NCBI RefSeq assembly: GCF_016881005.1
Contig: NZ_JACOPV010000008.1
Coordinates: 221,209 to 285,208, forward strand
Reading direction: 5' to 3'
DNA length: 64,000 nt
DNA from: Pseudomonas arcuscaelestis
GTDB lineage: Bacteria > Pseudomonadota > Gammaproteobacteria > Pseudomonadales > Pseudomonadaceae
The notes beneath the pieces were generated by a model. The model made no database searches. It was not told the origin of the DNA and saw only the letters and a program-made list of their open reading frames with translations. The first letter of the stretch is position 1. Each line of letters begins with the position of its first letter. Below are positions 26,477 through 35,383 of this stretch, in pieces. Made by a program: the position numbers and the translations under genes.

Positions 26477-28496
26477 GGCGATAATTCTCCACACTACGTT
26501 TCTGGGCTTCCAACGAAGTCCTTAGCGGACTGTCTACCTCGGCAGCGGCCAGGCGCTCATCCAATACCGCCTCCAACACTTCGACTTCGTCGAGTTGCTC
26601 GGGGTCATAGAGAACGTCCGCACATGGTTTGGTTTCTCCGGGGGAGTCGCCCCCTCCGCAGCGAGCGATATTGTCGATGCCCCCATAGGGACAGGGGGTA
26701 CGGCTCGTGCAGATGCCCAGCAAAATCGGTCGATGAGTGACCGTCCCCTTCTTAGCCAGATTGATCGCTTTCTTAGCATCAGAGGCTGAGATTAGGCGGA
26801 CAATCTCAGATTTTCGCTTCTCGCCGTGGGGGCTGACGAATCGGTTGCTCGTCAGCTGTTGCAGCTGCCTACCCAAAGTTTCGTACATGGTGCGGACGTA
26901 GTAGGTATGGGCCTTCTCTTCCAGCCGTACCCTGGAATGGTTTTGCCCGTAGTAGAGACTCATCGCTCTGGCGACGTGCTTTAGCTGAAACTGCAATGAA
27001 GCGTCGCTGACCAGCCCGGATGCCTGCATATTCACTGCGCCGGTTCGTCGGAGTTGATGCCAGGCCAACGGCCAGATTTTGCCGACCGCAAACTCGTCGG
27101 TCAGCGTCGGCGTCACCAACCGAGCCAATTCGAAATCTTCCGGCGTAATGCGCAATTGCTCACGGTCGAACAGCTTGTCGAACCACTGAAGCACATGGGC
27201 ATAGCTCGGAATCGATGGCCGAATCGTGCGGTTGATCTTGGTGAACTTCGTTCCCCACGGTTCAAGGCAATAATCAAGCAGATAGCGCTTGGCCGGATCA
27301 TCCGGCACCGAGGCCTCGCCGGGGGGAGAGTCGCATTCTGCGCGGAGGTCTGCGACCACACGCATGGCTTCAACTGCCACCTGAGCTGACGGGGACGTCA
27401 CCCAAAGTGCCTCAGAATCCGACATCGTCTTGGTCGTTCGTCCGCACAATACATGGATGTCGCCAAACTGCGGATCACGTTCTATGTGCAAGCAATCGGC
27501 GCGCAGGTTCCAAGCCTCTTCGACTCGCATGAGGCTGAAGTTCAGCAGATAGCACAGTCCAGATCGACTCACGAGGTTGAGGTAGCGACTCAGAGTTTGA
27601 ATGCGAATTTCGTCGTCGCTCACTCCCAGCCAGCGACGAAATAGTTCCACCATGCCAAACCGATGCGCGGTGTCGATGAATGGGCCGTAGTACTGCCGCC
27701 CAGTCCACTTTCCGTTTGATCCATCCGACGGCCACTGAAACGGATAGAACGATTGTGGCCTGCGTTGTCCTTGGAGACTGGCAGAGTTGTGCCGATAGGC
27801 AGCCAGACAGAAGCGGAAGCACTCCTCGACTTGGCCTCGATGCGCCAAAAAGTCATCCAGGCATTCGCGCAAGCGTGTGATTTGATAGTGCCAAATGCGG
27901 GGCGGGATATAGGGGGTCTGGAGCTTCTGGTGGTCGGGCATGGCCGCTGCGAGGCGTGCCAACCCTGCGCGATCCAACAAGGTGAACCCCAGCGCATCCC
28001 GCCGCTCGTACAGTTCGTGCAGCAATGCCAAGAACTCACCGGACCGGGAAGCCTGGAGCACCTCCGGGAGACGGTCGGCAACGCGCGGAAAATGACTCAG
28101 TTCGGATGCGAGAATGCCTTCTTGAGTGCACAAGACGAACAGCCGACGCATCTGGTCGAAGCGCGTTTTCAGGCCTCGGTATCCACGGGCTCCATTGGGG
28201 CCGTATAGCCACCAGCCGATTACGGTCCGCAATAAATCGGCGTTCGCAGGATCGATCGCGGCGACATATTTCTTATCTGGGCCATCGCCGAAATTGAGAG
28301 TGAGCCGTTTTCCCGCCCATGGGTCGAGCCGCCAAATGGCATCGCCCCAACGGCTCACCACCTGGCCAGCGGCATCTATGATGACCGGCCAATCACGCTG
28401 CGGTGGCCAGCACGGCGGACGGTAGTTCGGCGCATCAGGAATCGCTAGGGGCGAGTCGATGCCGAGGCCAAGTTCGGAAAGAATATTTTTCGTCAT
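26457..28496 (-). CDS. tyrosine recombinase 3 of the trio
   Basis: A 679-residue protein. Catalytic residues are visible: Arg in NFSLMRVEEAW, HxxR in WHQLRRTG, a histidine in LKHVARAM and the tyrosine in SLYYGQ. The C-terminus has a cysteine-rich segment (GICTSRTPCPYGGIDNIARC) that may bind zinc, as in other large recombinases of this type. It starts four bases inside the end of recombinase 2 (ATGA overlap), so the genes are translationally coupled. Confidence 0.8.
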   Translation of the reverse strand: MTKNILSELGLGIDSPLAIPDAPNYRPPCWPPQRDWPVIIDAAGQVVSRWGDAIWRLDPWAGKRLTLNFGDGPDKKYVAAIDPANADLLRTVIGWWLYGPNGARGYRGLKTRFDQMRRLFVLCTQEGILASELSHFPRVADRLPEVLQASRSGEFLALLHELYERRDALGFTLLDRAGLARLAAAMPDHQKLQTPYIPPRIWHYQITRLRECLDDFLAHRGQVEECFRFCLAAYRHNSASLQGQRRPQSFYPFQWPSDGSNGKWTGRQYYGPFIDTAHRFGMVELFRRWLGVSDDEIRIQTLSRYLNLVSRSGLCYLLNFSLMRVEEAWNLRADCLHIERDPQFGDIHVLCGRTTKTMSDSEALWVTSPSAQVAVEAMRVVADLRAECDSPPGEASVPDDPAKRYLLDYCLEPWGTKFTKINRTIRPSIPSYAHVLQWFDKLFDREQLRITPEDFELARLVTPTLTDEFAVGKIWPLAWHQLRRTGAVNMQASGLVSDASLQFQLKHVARAMSLYYGQNHSRVRLEEKAHTYYVRTMYETLGRQLQQLTSNRFVSPHGEKRKSEIVRLISASDAKKAINLAKKGTVTHRPILLGICTSRTPCPYGGIDNIARCGGGDSPGETKPCADVLYDPEQLDEVEVLEAVLDERLAAAEVDSPLRTSLEAQKRSVENYRHVIRQT

Positions 28497-30223
28497 GCTG
28501 ATCTTTGTCGCAGTTCTGCCAATCGGATGAAGCCATCCCAGGCCGGGTGGTAGTCACCTTCACTTATGCGCGCTCTGGCTTCTTCGACCCAAAGCCTGCG
28601 GACCTCGCTACTTTCTTCGAAGAAGCGCAGTTTGGCCGTCAGCCGATCGATCACCAGCAGGGCCGGATGCTCTGTCGTCAGGTGCTTACCCGAACTGGAT
28701 GGGCGGTAGCGTGCCAGTTCAAGCGATTTGAGGTGGCGCAAGCTACCGAGAGACCACACATGATCCTCACTTTCGATATCCCGGTGCTGGGTACAGAACA
28801 GGCAACCGGCAGCATTGATGCAGTCGGGTCGCGGACCATTCTTCGGCATCGTGCCCACTGGTTCAGGTGTGGCCGATACACATCTACCAGGAGCAGGAGG
28901 TGAAAGGGACGGATCGGTTTGCTGATGGAAGCGCGTAATTTCCACCATAGCGATCTGCGGATGGGGGTCGGCATATACGCGTATCAGCGTTTGCACCGTA
29001 TGCTGGGCCAACTCCGCAACCTGTTGGGGATTCTGGGACTCCCGAAGCAACCAGTTGATGCGCGTCCCGCGCAGTTTTCGCGGTCTCACTATCGGTATGC
29101 CAAGCTCGCGGCAGATGCGCGTAACGTTCGTGAACTGCGTCGCCTCTTCTAGGATTCGTCCCCCGCTACGTATAAGCGGAAAGAGCAAACCATCCGGCTC
29201 ATTGGGAAACCATTCGGAACGCCATTCGAGATAGCGCTCGAACCACTCTCGATAACTGGCAAAGATCTCGAATAGCACTTCTCCTTCCCGTCGATTTTTG
29301 TAGGTACGTACCTGGTAGCCGTCTATGTGGCTGGTGTAATGAAACTGCTCAACCCGCAGGGTATGTGCTTGCTGGAGGTTCAGACCGGTCTGGGCGATGA
29401 ACATCAGCAATTCACTCTCGATCCGTAAATTGACGATGGGGAAACGGGTCCGCAGTGTCCGATCTGCATCGTGGGCGGCACGCGCCGCCAGGGATGCTTC
29501 GATTTGCGCTTGGTTTTGCGGCCTGGTACGGCGGGCCGCTACTTTCTCGGGGCTCTGCAATCCCGACCATAGTTCCAGCACTTGGCCGGTGCGTAACGAA
29601 ATACAAACTGGGAGGGGGGCCATTGTCCCCCTCCAGGTCAATGCCTCGCATACGTCAGCTAGAAGGTGTCCGAATGCGAAGGTGTTTTGCAGATTCTGCT
29701 TGTCCGCTTTGCTCGTATGTACCTTGCCTTTGCCGCGCGGCTTGCGAATACGTGTGCTCTTGCTCAGGCTTGCTTGGCGGTCCAATGCTCGGTCCAGCAT
29801 CGTCGCCGTGAGCCTGGTGAGATCGTACAGGGACCCATCGCTGAAATTGCGTTCGACTCGATGACGCTGGAGCAAGTGATCGGTCCAACGAATGAACGTG
29901 TCGGCCGCCGTCTCGAGACTGAGATTCACGTTTTCTGAATCGATCCAGGCAAAGAATCGGCGCAATGCACTGATCTTGTTCTGCACCGAGAAGCGACTTC
30001 CGCCACCAGCAAGGTCGTCAGTCATGTGCTCATGCAGCTGCGTCACCAGCTCGAAACGTTCCGGCAAGGGACTGCCGAGTTCGCCCTGCGCGATCTGGCG
30101 GCCCACATGCTTCACCTTTGCTGCTGCACCTCCGCGAAACAGCAGCGGCCGGAGGTCCCAGGGCGTTTCAGTGGCCCCATACTCAAGCATCGGGAAAGTG
30201 AGGTCGAATTCGGAACTATCCAT
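28493..30223 (-). CDS. tyrosine recombinase 2 of the trio, first Arg changed
   Basis: From the start at 30223 this is a 576-residue protein (MDSSEFDLTF), beginning eight bases before the stop of recombinase 1; a longer frame to 30376 would overlap that gene by 160 bases. The C-terminal domain keeps RGTR in the HxxR place, a histidine in LAQHTVQ and the tyrosine in LIRVYADPHP. At the position of the first catalytic arginine the sequence is TGLNLQQAHTL, where most relatives have TGxR. The protein may be structural or use another residue. A Cys-rich tail (CINAAGCLFCTQHRD) could bind zinc. Size and order recall TnpB of Tn554-like elements. Confidence 0.75.
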   Translation of the reverse strand: MDSSEFDLTFPMLEYGATETPWDLRPLLFRGGAAAKVKHVGRQIAQGELGSPLPERFELVTQLHEHMTDDLAGGGSRFSVQNKISALRRFFAWIDSENVNLSLETAADTFIRWTDHLLQRHRVERNFSDGSLYDLTRLTATMLDRALDRQASLSKSTRIRKPRGKGKVHTSKADKQNLQNTFAFGHLLADVCEALTWRGTMAPLPVCISLRTGQVLELWSGLQSPEKVAARRTRPQNQAQIEASLAARAAHDADRTLRTRFPIVNLRIESELLMFIAQTGLNLQQAHTLRVEQFHYTSHIDGYQVRTYKNRREGEVLFEIFASYREWFERYLEWRSEWFPNEPDGLLFPLIRSGGRILEEATQFTNVTRICRELGIPIVRPRKLRGTRINWLLRESQNPQQVAELAQHTVQTLIRVYADPHPQIAMVEITRFHQQTDPSLSPPAPGRCVSATPEPVGTMPKNGPRPDCINAAGCLFCTQHRDIESEDHVWSLGSLRHLKSLELARYRPSSSGKHLTTEHPALLVIDRLTAKLRFFEESSEVRRLWVEEARARISEGDYHPAWDGFIRLAELRQRSA

Positions 30224-31505
30224 CGTGCCGCGCCCCAGCGCCGATCCCGCTAAATGCCGCCATGAAGCTATTTGAGAGGGCTTGTTTGATCGGCAGTGCC
30301 TGTACGAATCGGATGTATTTGAAGGTGGTGGCTTCAGAGTTAGGCCCATGGAGCAACGCGTCGCTGACCGTCGCAATTACAATAGCGACATCGGCACAAG
30401 CCGATAGCGCCAGACGTGCCAATTCGGTACCGAAGGTGCAGCGCGACTGATGGAAGCGGAATTTACGGAGCACCTGTAGTTCTGCTTTGACGCCCCGTTT
30501 TCGAAACTCGGACATCTCAACATTCACAGCAGATGACTGATCGGTGCCGCGCCTGCCATAGGCGTTACCAAAGCGGGTCAAGAACAGCAAATCACGATTC
30601 TCGGGCGAGGCTTTCGCCTCTCGTTCCATCCTCCGCCAGCCTTTGGCATATTCCAGCAATTCATCACGCAACGCTTCGGGTATCCAGACCTGGCCAGTCA
30701 CACCGAATTTCGTGTGCACTGGCGGAGCTGCGCCTGGACCAACTGCAAGGCGTAGAAGCCCTTCAGCGGAAGGGTCGGGGGCGGCGCGCTCCAGAGACTG
30801 AATCTTGAGATCACAGATGCTGCCGAGCCGCATCCCGGTAAAAAATCCAAGGGCCAACATGAGGTAGAGCTCGGGCGTGGCGTTCTCTGCGGCGAAATCC
30901 AGAATTGCATCGCGATCGGTCTCCGAGACTGGCAACAGCCCATCTTCAAGCGTTTGGCCTGGGCGCTTACGGTTCGGGATGCTGAGGTCGGTGGTGGTTC
31001 CGCTGATCGTTCGCTCGAACCCCACCCGGTCGAAGTATTTAACGACGTAGGGTTTTTCCCGCCACAGCTGGACGTGTGGAGAAAGAAGCTCCCTATGCCT
31101 TACCCACCGATAGAACATGATGCAATTGCGCATGTACTCAGACGCCGTGGATGGGCCGATCTGGCCGGCATCGCGCATCTTGATCAACGCCCCTCGGTAT
31201 AGCACCAGGCAGCGGTCAGCTTTGCGAGCGGGAAACTCGAACCACTGCAAATCACGAGATTCAAGAAATTTAGCGTAATTGAGAAGGCCATTCATGTTAC
31301 TGGCAACGGTCTTAAGAGAAGCGTCACCAGTCGTTGCTCGCTCCACTGCCCACAGGTTTGCCTCCCTCCAAGGTGCATAGTCTGCCCAAAAGATTTGGGG
31401 CAAGCCCTCAATGGATGGCCGGCTGCTACTGGGGGAGTATGCGACGGCGTTCTCTCTGCGCACGAGGTAATGGGGCACGAAATGAATGCGCTCTAGCGTC
31501 GCCAT
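30216..31505 (-). CDS. tyrosine recombinase 1 of the trio
   Basis: A 429-residue integrase with a complete active site: Arg in FFTGMRLGSICDL, H-Q-S-R in FHQSRCTFG, a histidine in LLHGPNS and the tyrosine in TFKYIRF. The N-terminal part carries a SAM-like core-binding domain. It is the first gene of the mobility operon, starting 80 bases inside the right attachment core, as usual for integrases that sit at the end of their element. Confidence 0.82.
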   Translation of the reverse strand: MATLERIHFVPHYLVRRENAVAYSPSSSRPSIEGLPQIFWADYAPWREANLWAVERATTGDASLKTVASNMNGLLNYAKFLESRDLQWFEFPARKADRCLVLYRGALIKMRDAGQIGPSTASEYMRNCIMFYRWVRHRELLSPHVQLWREKPYVVKYFDRVGFERTISGTTTDLSIPNRKRPGQTLEDGLLPVSETDRDAILDFAAENATPELYLMLALGFFTGMRLGSICDLKIQSLERAAPDPSAEGLLRLAVGPGAAPPVHTKFGVTGQVWIPEALRDELLEYAKGWRRMEREAKASPENRDLLFLTRFGNAYGRRGTDQSSAVNVEMSEFRKRGVKAELQVLRKFRFHQSRCTFGTELARLALSACADVAIVIATVSDALLHGPNSEATTFKYIRFVQALPIKQALSNSFMAAFSGIGAGARHDG

Positions 31506-31529
31506 TCAACGCCCCTGGGACGCTTAACA

Positions 31530-31546
31530 ATGTCCATAGATAGAAC
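31530..31546. repeat. arm-type repeat at the right end of the element
   Basis: ATGTCCATAGATAGAAC, a direct-orientation copy of ATGTCCATAGAAAGAAC at 15968-15984 with one change. It lies between the integrase start and the right attachment core. Confidence 0.55.
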
Positions 31547-31554
31547 TCAATAGC

Positions 31555-31905
31555 TTAGGCGTCCGCACTATACAACTTACTCTTATCGATGGAATAAACC
31601 TCTACCCGAGGCACCATGCTTTCAATTGTTTGTTGAACTCTAGAGCTGATGTCTCCATAAAGCGCATAGTTGCTTGAAAAGGCTACAACCCCATGCTTTC
31701 TAAGAAAATCCTTTATCTTGAAATACGGATCGCCCATTTTAAGTCCTAAGGCCTTAGATTCATCAGTTCGAGCAATTATGCAGCCGTCGTTATTGCTTAG
31801 TGTGACTATAGGAGTCTTTCTAAGTTCAGGCCTGAAAAGTCTTTCGCACGAGCAGTAAAACGAATTGCAATCAATTAATGCATATACCGGCTTATTATGG
31901 TACAT
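31555..31905 (-). pseudogene. umuC: umuC/rulB 5' part, truncated by insertion
   Basis: Encodes the first 107 residues of UmuC (ALIDCNSFYCSCERLFRP, YALYGDISSRV, VEVYSID) and then nine residues (KSKLYSADA) from the inserted element before a stop. The catalytic Asp of YSIDE is kept but the Glu is lost, so the 116-residue product cannot be a polymerase. The ATG overlaps the end of umuD by eleven bases, the usual coupled arrangement. The rest of the gene is at 14931-15896. Confidence 0.95.
31585..31590. other. right attachment core (ATCGAT)
   Basis: First umuC-derived bases at the right junction. On the minus strand umuC reads TATTCCATCGAT and then switches to element DNA (AAGAGTAAG) where GAATCATTC would be expected. 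Confidence 0.75.
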
Positions 31906-32326
31906 GAGGGGTTAAGCTCCAAGTAACCACCCCGAAAACCTCGATGTTTTCACGGCCTTCAATTGGCGGGTAGTTGGGGTTGTCGGAGGATAGAACCCAT
32001 CCTCCCTCAAGGCTCTTATCCAGACGCTTAACCACTGGCTGGTTGTCTATGTATGCGACCACTACGTTACCAACATGAGGGGTACGAGCCCGGTCGATGA
32101 TCAACTTGGTGCCAGTGAGTATTCCAGCGGGGGCCATGCTGTCGCCCTCAGCTTCTGCCAACCACACGTGGGGTGCCCTCAGTTCAACGAGCTCGTCCAG
32201 GGAGATAGGAGGCTCGTAGTGGTCGGCCGCGGGGCTTGGGAACCCCCCGGACGCACGGCCTGACAGGACGCAGATGATACCGGGAAGCTCTGATTCAGTG
32301 ATTTGGCGCAGGCGTGTTACGAGCAA
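31895..32326 (-). CDS. umuD: UmuD/RulA-like SOS mutagenesis protein
   Basis: A 143-residue LexA-family S24 self-cleaving protein. The catalytic serine is S63 in EGDSMAPAG and the lysine K100 in PVVKRLD. The cleavage region reads SGGFPSPAAD: E. coli UmuD has Cys-Gly here, this one Gly-Gly at 27-28, still a small-residue pair. Cut UmuD' would normally join UmuC in Pol V, but umuC is broken, so UmuD has no intact local partner. A LexA box lies just upstream. Confidence 0.93.
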   Translation of the reverse strand: MLVTRLRQITESELPGIICVLSGRASGGFPSPAADHYEPPISLDELVELRAPHVWLAEAEGDSMAPAGILTGTKLIIDRARTPHVGNVVVAYIDNQPVVKRLDKSLEGGWVLSSDNPNYPPIEGRENIEVFGVVTWSLTPHVP

Positions 32327-32345
32327 GATGGCTTACTTCAAAGTG

Positions 32346-32361
32346 CTGTATTGATATACAG
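32346..32361 (-). promoter_or_regulatory. LexA box of umuDC
   Basis: CTGTATTGATATACAG fits CTG-N10-CAG and is almost fully palindromic. It starts 20 bases before the umuD start, so umuD and the cut umuC should be induced by DNA damage. Confidence 0.88.
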
Positions 32362-32545
32362 TAAATAGTGAAGAGGTACCCCCGTCAAATTTGACTTAGG
32401 GATTTCAGACCAGCGCGACCGCACAGCAGGAACCAGCAGTGTTGCCGGATTGCTGGGCCGCGTTATTCTGCTCAGAAAGCATCGAGAGGTCTCACCCAAT
32501 GGTTGTTGAGTTTGCAGCACCCGGCCATCCGGCGATTGAGAGCAA

Positions 32546-32803
32546 TTGGATGAGGGTACGGCCTTGAATCCCCATGCCGATCTGGAAAAATTCGCCCAGG
32601 CGATGAAAGACCTGGCCGCGGCCCATGAGGCACACCGCAATGACCCGGTACCCATGTGCCATTTCAGGCCTATGGTCTTCCACGACTGTGACTCGAACCC
32701 TAATGACGGTGGTTACCAGTGTGATTTCTGTGGCCACAGTGAAAGCAGTGAGCTGGCGTGGGTCAAAGTTGACGCTCGGGTCGCATCAAGCGCCGCTCCC
32801 TGA
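32546..32803 (+). CDS. small protein with CxxC zinc motif
   Basis: An 85-residue frame from a TTG codon; a later ATG at 32603 would give a 66-residue protein. The sequence has MCHFRPMVFHDC, then YQCDFCGH, together enough for one zinc site. No function is recognised. The start is uncertain because no strong ribosome binding site is visible. Confidence 0.45.
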   Translation: MDEGTALNPHADLEKFAQAMKDLAAAHEAHRNDPVPMCHFRPMVFHDCDSNPNDGGYQCDFCGHSESSELAWVKVDARVASSAAP

Positions 32804-32900
32804 AACGCCCGGCGAAACCGTCTTGTCCTTGACGACCGGGAAGGCTTCTGGTCGCATAGCCGCGATTTTACGGCGCTACGCCATAACTGCGAGATTAAAC

Positions 32901-33563
32901 ATGGATAGCACCGATCCAACCGACAAAGTCACGTTCACTTTCACCGAGGCCGAGCGCCGTCAAATGGCGATGGCGTGGTTCCAACTGATGGTGTTGCACC
33001 ACGTAAATGGAGTTTGTACTCCTGGTCGAACGGAAGAGCAGAGCGAGCAGTTCCTGACTGCTTCCCTAAAAATTTCCTTGCCGATGATGCAACCCGCACA
33101 GCAAGAGTTGGCGATCTGGCTCACCGAAGCCGTTGCCCATGTCAAGGCGATGGATCGGACACCCGAAGAGCGAAAGCGGTTTATGAGGGTTGCGTTTGAG
33201 CGTGCTGCCGCGTCAGCAACCGCTCGCCAGATTGAAGGACTCTCTAGCGATTTGTCTGTCAGTGATGTGCAGGCGACGATGAAGGTATTCAGCGACATGC
33301 TGAGCAGAATCGAGGCGCTCCTGCTTCAGACAATGCCCGAAACCACACCCTCCCTGCAGGTAAGCGAAGCTGGCAGGAAAGCCTGGAAATGGCCGGTAAT
33401 TGACGGGCCGAGGCAAGGGGATTACGTGGCCAGTGCGTCTGAGACATTCCAGGCCGCCGGCGCGGACGGGCAGGAAGTACTCTACAAGCGACAGCTTCGG
33501 GAAGACGGGGGATTCGCATGGTCCAGCAGCCGGCTACATCTCAAAGGCATCCCTGAAGTCTAG
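32901..33563 (+). CDS. hypothetical protein
   Basis: The start at 32901 gives 220 residues (MDSTDPTDKVTFTF). The frame is open further up to 32625, but that part overlaps the zinc-motif gene in another frame. The body is mostly helical with no recognised domain; the C-terminal part (GPRQGDYVASASETFQAAG) looks like a small strand-rich unit. Confidence 0.5.
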   Translation: MDSTDPTDKVTFTFTEAERRQMAMAWFQLMVLHHVNGVCTPGRTEEQSEQFLTASLKISLPMMQPAQQELAIWLTEAVAHVKAMDRTPEERKRFMRVAFERAAASATARQIEGLSSDLSVSDVQATMKVFSDMLSRIEALLLQTMPETTPSLQVSEAGRKAWKWPVIDGPRQGDYVASASETFQAAGADGQEVLYKRQLREDGGFAWSSSRLHLKGIPEV

Positions 33564-33694
33564 GCGCAAACTTTCAGCGCCGGATCATCAAACATCGTGT
33601 ACGCGGGTCTGACGGCGATTGCCTGCTCGGGCCCGGTGCAACTCGACGATCTCTCAGTTGAAATTCCAACTGAACAGCCTGAATTAGGAATGAC

Positions 33695-35383
33695 ATGGAC
33701 GATATTGAGCTTGCCATGGGTGTCGCCCCCGAAATTGGGCGGCTGTACAAGGAGGCGAAGACCTTTAGTTCCGAGACGCCAATTCTCGCGCTCTCATTTC
33801 TTCGGGGGCTCGCGGTTTCCGCCTGCAAATTTTTAGATCGTGATCTGGTAGGTCAAACGCTTGAGGAGAAGATTCAGAACCTTGATCGCCAGGGGATGCT
33901 GAATCCCCGAGTCCGCAGACATCTGAAGGTATTGCAGCTCAATGGAAATAAGGGTGTTCATCCGGAGAGCTATGATTTTGTAACCCTCGACTTCCCCGTG
34001 CTGGCTAGTGAAGCACTTACTGCTGCTCGATCACTGATTGAGTATCTGTACGAAAAGAGCGGCAGGGATGTTCCTATTTACGAAGTTGCACCCGTTGAGT
34101 CCGGCGCGCTTAAGGAGATGTGCGTCCAGGCAATGCTGGCGCGCGACATCGATGCGATGAACCAGGCAGGCTCATACTTTCAGGAACGTGCGGATCGTGA
34201 AAAAGGAGAGGGGTTCGTAGGTCCTGATGGGTACCCACACTTCGCGAGAGGGGATATCGATCAGGCGATGTTTTGGTACAAGCAGGCTGCCGATGCCGAA
34301 CATCCGAACGCAATGTACCAGTACGGACACTATCTCACTCAGCACCGCAACGTCACCGATGATCAACTGCACGAAGGGCAGCGTTACATCGCCGGAGCTG
34401 CCCGTGGACAGCATGCCGATGCACTCGTCTATGTCGGGAATTCCAGCCTACAGGGCTTGGGCATTTTCGAGCGAGATAAGGTGTACGCCCGCGAAGTCTT
34501 CATGGACGCGGCAAGGCAGGGCCACCCAATGGCTTTGACCCAGCTTGGCGCAATGCACGCGCTTGGTTCAGGTGGAGAAGCCGATCCGGTCACTGCGGCC
34601 AAGTACACACTGGAGGCTGCTAGGGCAGGGAACCCACAAGCACAGTTCAACCTGTGTACCATGTATCTGGAGGGGGCCGGAGTTCCTAAAGATCGAGCAG
34701 AGGCCATAGTGCATCTGCAAAACGCCGCTGCTCAGGGTCACCCCGGCGCAATCTACAACTTAGCCACCTTTATCGAAGTCGGGTTAGTGCCTGGGCGTCA
34801 GCCGGAAGAGGCTGAAGCGGAATATGAGGCAGCCATGCAGCACCGGGAATTCCGCGCTCGGAGTGCTCTGTACGCGGCCCAGCTCATCGAGTTCCGTAGC
34901 AAAGCTCTTTCCGATTTGCTGAGGGCGGCCAGTCATCTACAACTCTGCTACTCAATCATCGTAACCAAGGGCGACCCCCATAACCTCCTGGAAGAATGCC
35001 TGAAGTCATGCAGGAAGGTTGTCGGGCGCATCAGATCACACATAAACGCTAAAGGCCCGGATGCCGGTCTTAATGGCGGCGATGTTTTCACGTCGGCACT
35101 CTTCAGCAATGAGTTTGTTCCTGTTTTGGACAGGGAGGAACGACTGGCGTATCTGATGGATGTGATGAGTAGAGGCGGACACAAAGGCGTCCAGGGCAGT
35201 AGCGCATTTCTGATGCGTGAGGCTTGTCTAAGGCCTCAACTCCCATTAGGTGCCAGCCCGCAGGCTTCTGCGACTTCACGATCGCGCAATGCACCTTTGG
35301 CTAAGAGCGGTGGGAAGGTCGGCCGTAACGAACCATGCCCATGCGGGTCCGGGGCGAAGTCTAAACACTGCCATGGTAAATGA
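33695..35383 (+). CDS. DUF4145 - Sel1 repeat - SEC-C protein
   Basis: A 562-residue three-part protein. Residues 1-125 resemble DUF4145 (ETPILALSFLRGLAVSACKFL and LNGNKGVHP), found in defence and restriction-linked proteins. The middle holds several Sel1-like helical repeats (GHPMALTQLGAMHALGSG, GNPQAQFNLCTMYLEGAG, GHPGAIYNLATFIEVG), which mediate protein binding. The C-terminus ends in a SEC-C zinc motif (GRNEPCPCGSGAKSKHCHG). No signal peptide, so cytoplasmic. The domain mix suggests a regulator or effector that docks on another protein, but no partner is apparent nearby. Confidence 0.8.
   Translation: MDDIELAMGVAPEIGRLYKEAKTFSSETPILALSFLRGLAVSACKFLDRDLVGQTLEEKIQNLDRQGMLNPRVRRHLKVLQLNGNKGVHPESYDFVTLDFPVLASEALTAARSLIEYLYEKSGRDVPIYEVAPVESGALKEMCVQAMLARDIDAMNQAGSYFQERADREKGEGFVGPDGYPHFARGDIDQAMFWYKQAADAEHPNAMYQYGHYLTQHRNVTDDQLHEGQRYIAGAARGQHADALVYVGNSSLQGLGIFERDKVYAREVFMDAARQGHPMALTQLGAMHALGSGGEADPVTAAKYTLEAARAGNPQAQFNLCTMYLEGAGVPKDRAEAIVHLQNAAAQGHPGAIYNLATFIEVGLVPGRQPEEAEAEYEAAMQHREFRARSALYAAQLIEFRSKALSDLLRAASHLQLCYSIIVTKGDPHNLLEECLKSCRKVVGRIRSHINAKGPDAGLNGGDVFTSALFSNEFVPVLDREERLAYLMDVMSRGGHKGVQGSSAFLMREACLRPQLPLGASPQASATSRSRNAPLAKSGGKVGRNEPCPCGSGAKSKHCHGK

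Larger units (their letters stand above)
15891..31590. mobile_element. tmexCD-toprJ element inserted in umuC, with recombinase trio
   Basis: About 15.7 kb lies between two ATCGAT copies that fit the umuC halves exactly. Order from left: a short non-coding end with a dehydrogenase remnant, toprJ-tmexD-tmexC, tnfxB, RloC-like ATPase, small HTH/coiled-coil gene, and three overlapping tyrosine-recombinase genes at the right end reading inward. The recombinases probably catalyse integration and circular excision. Pseudomonas rulB/umuC is remembered as a hot spot for such integrase-bearing inserts, and tmexCD-toprJ clusters have been reported in umuC-like genes; both points are from memory. Confidence 0.88.

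Noticed and set aside
28678..29864. Several plus-strand frames opposite recombinase 2
   Set aside because: Shadows of the recombinase gene, whose active-site motifs are evident.
33597..33836. 79-codon plus-strand frame before the DUF4145-Sel1 gene
   Set aside because: It overlaps the start of the strongly supported 562-residue gene in another frame.
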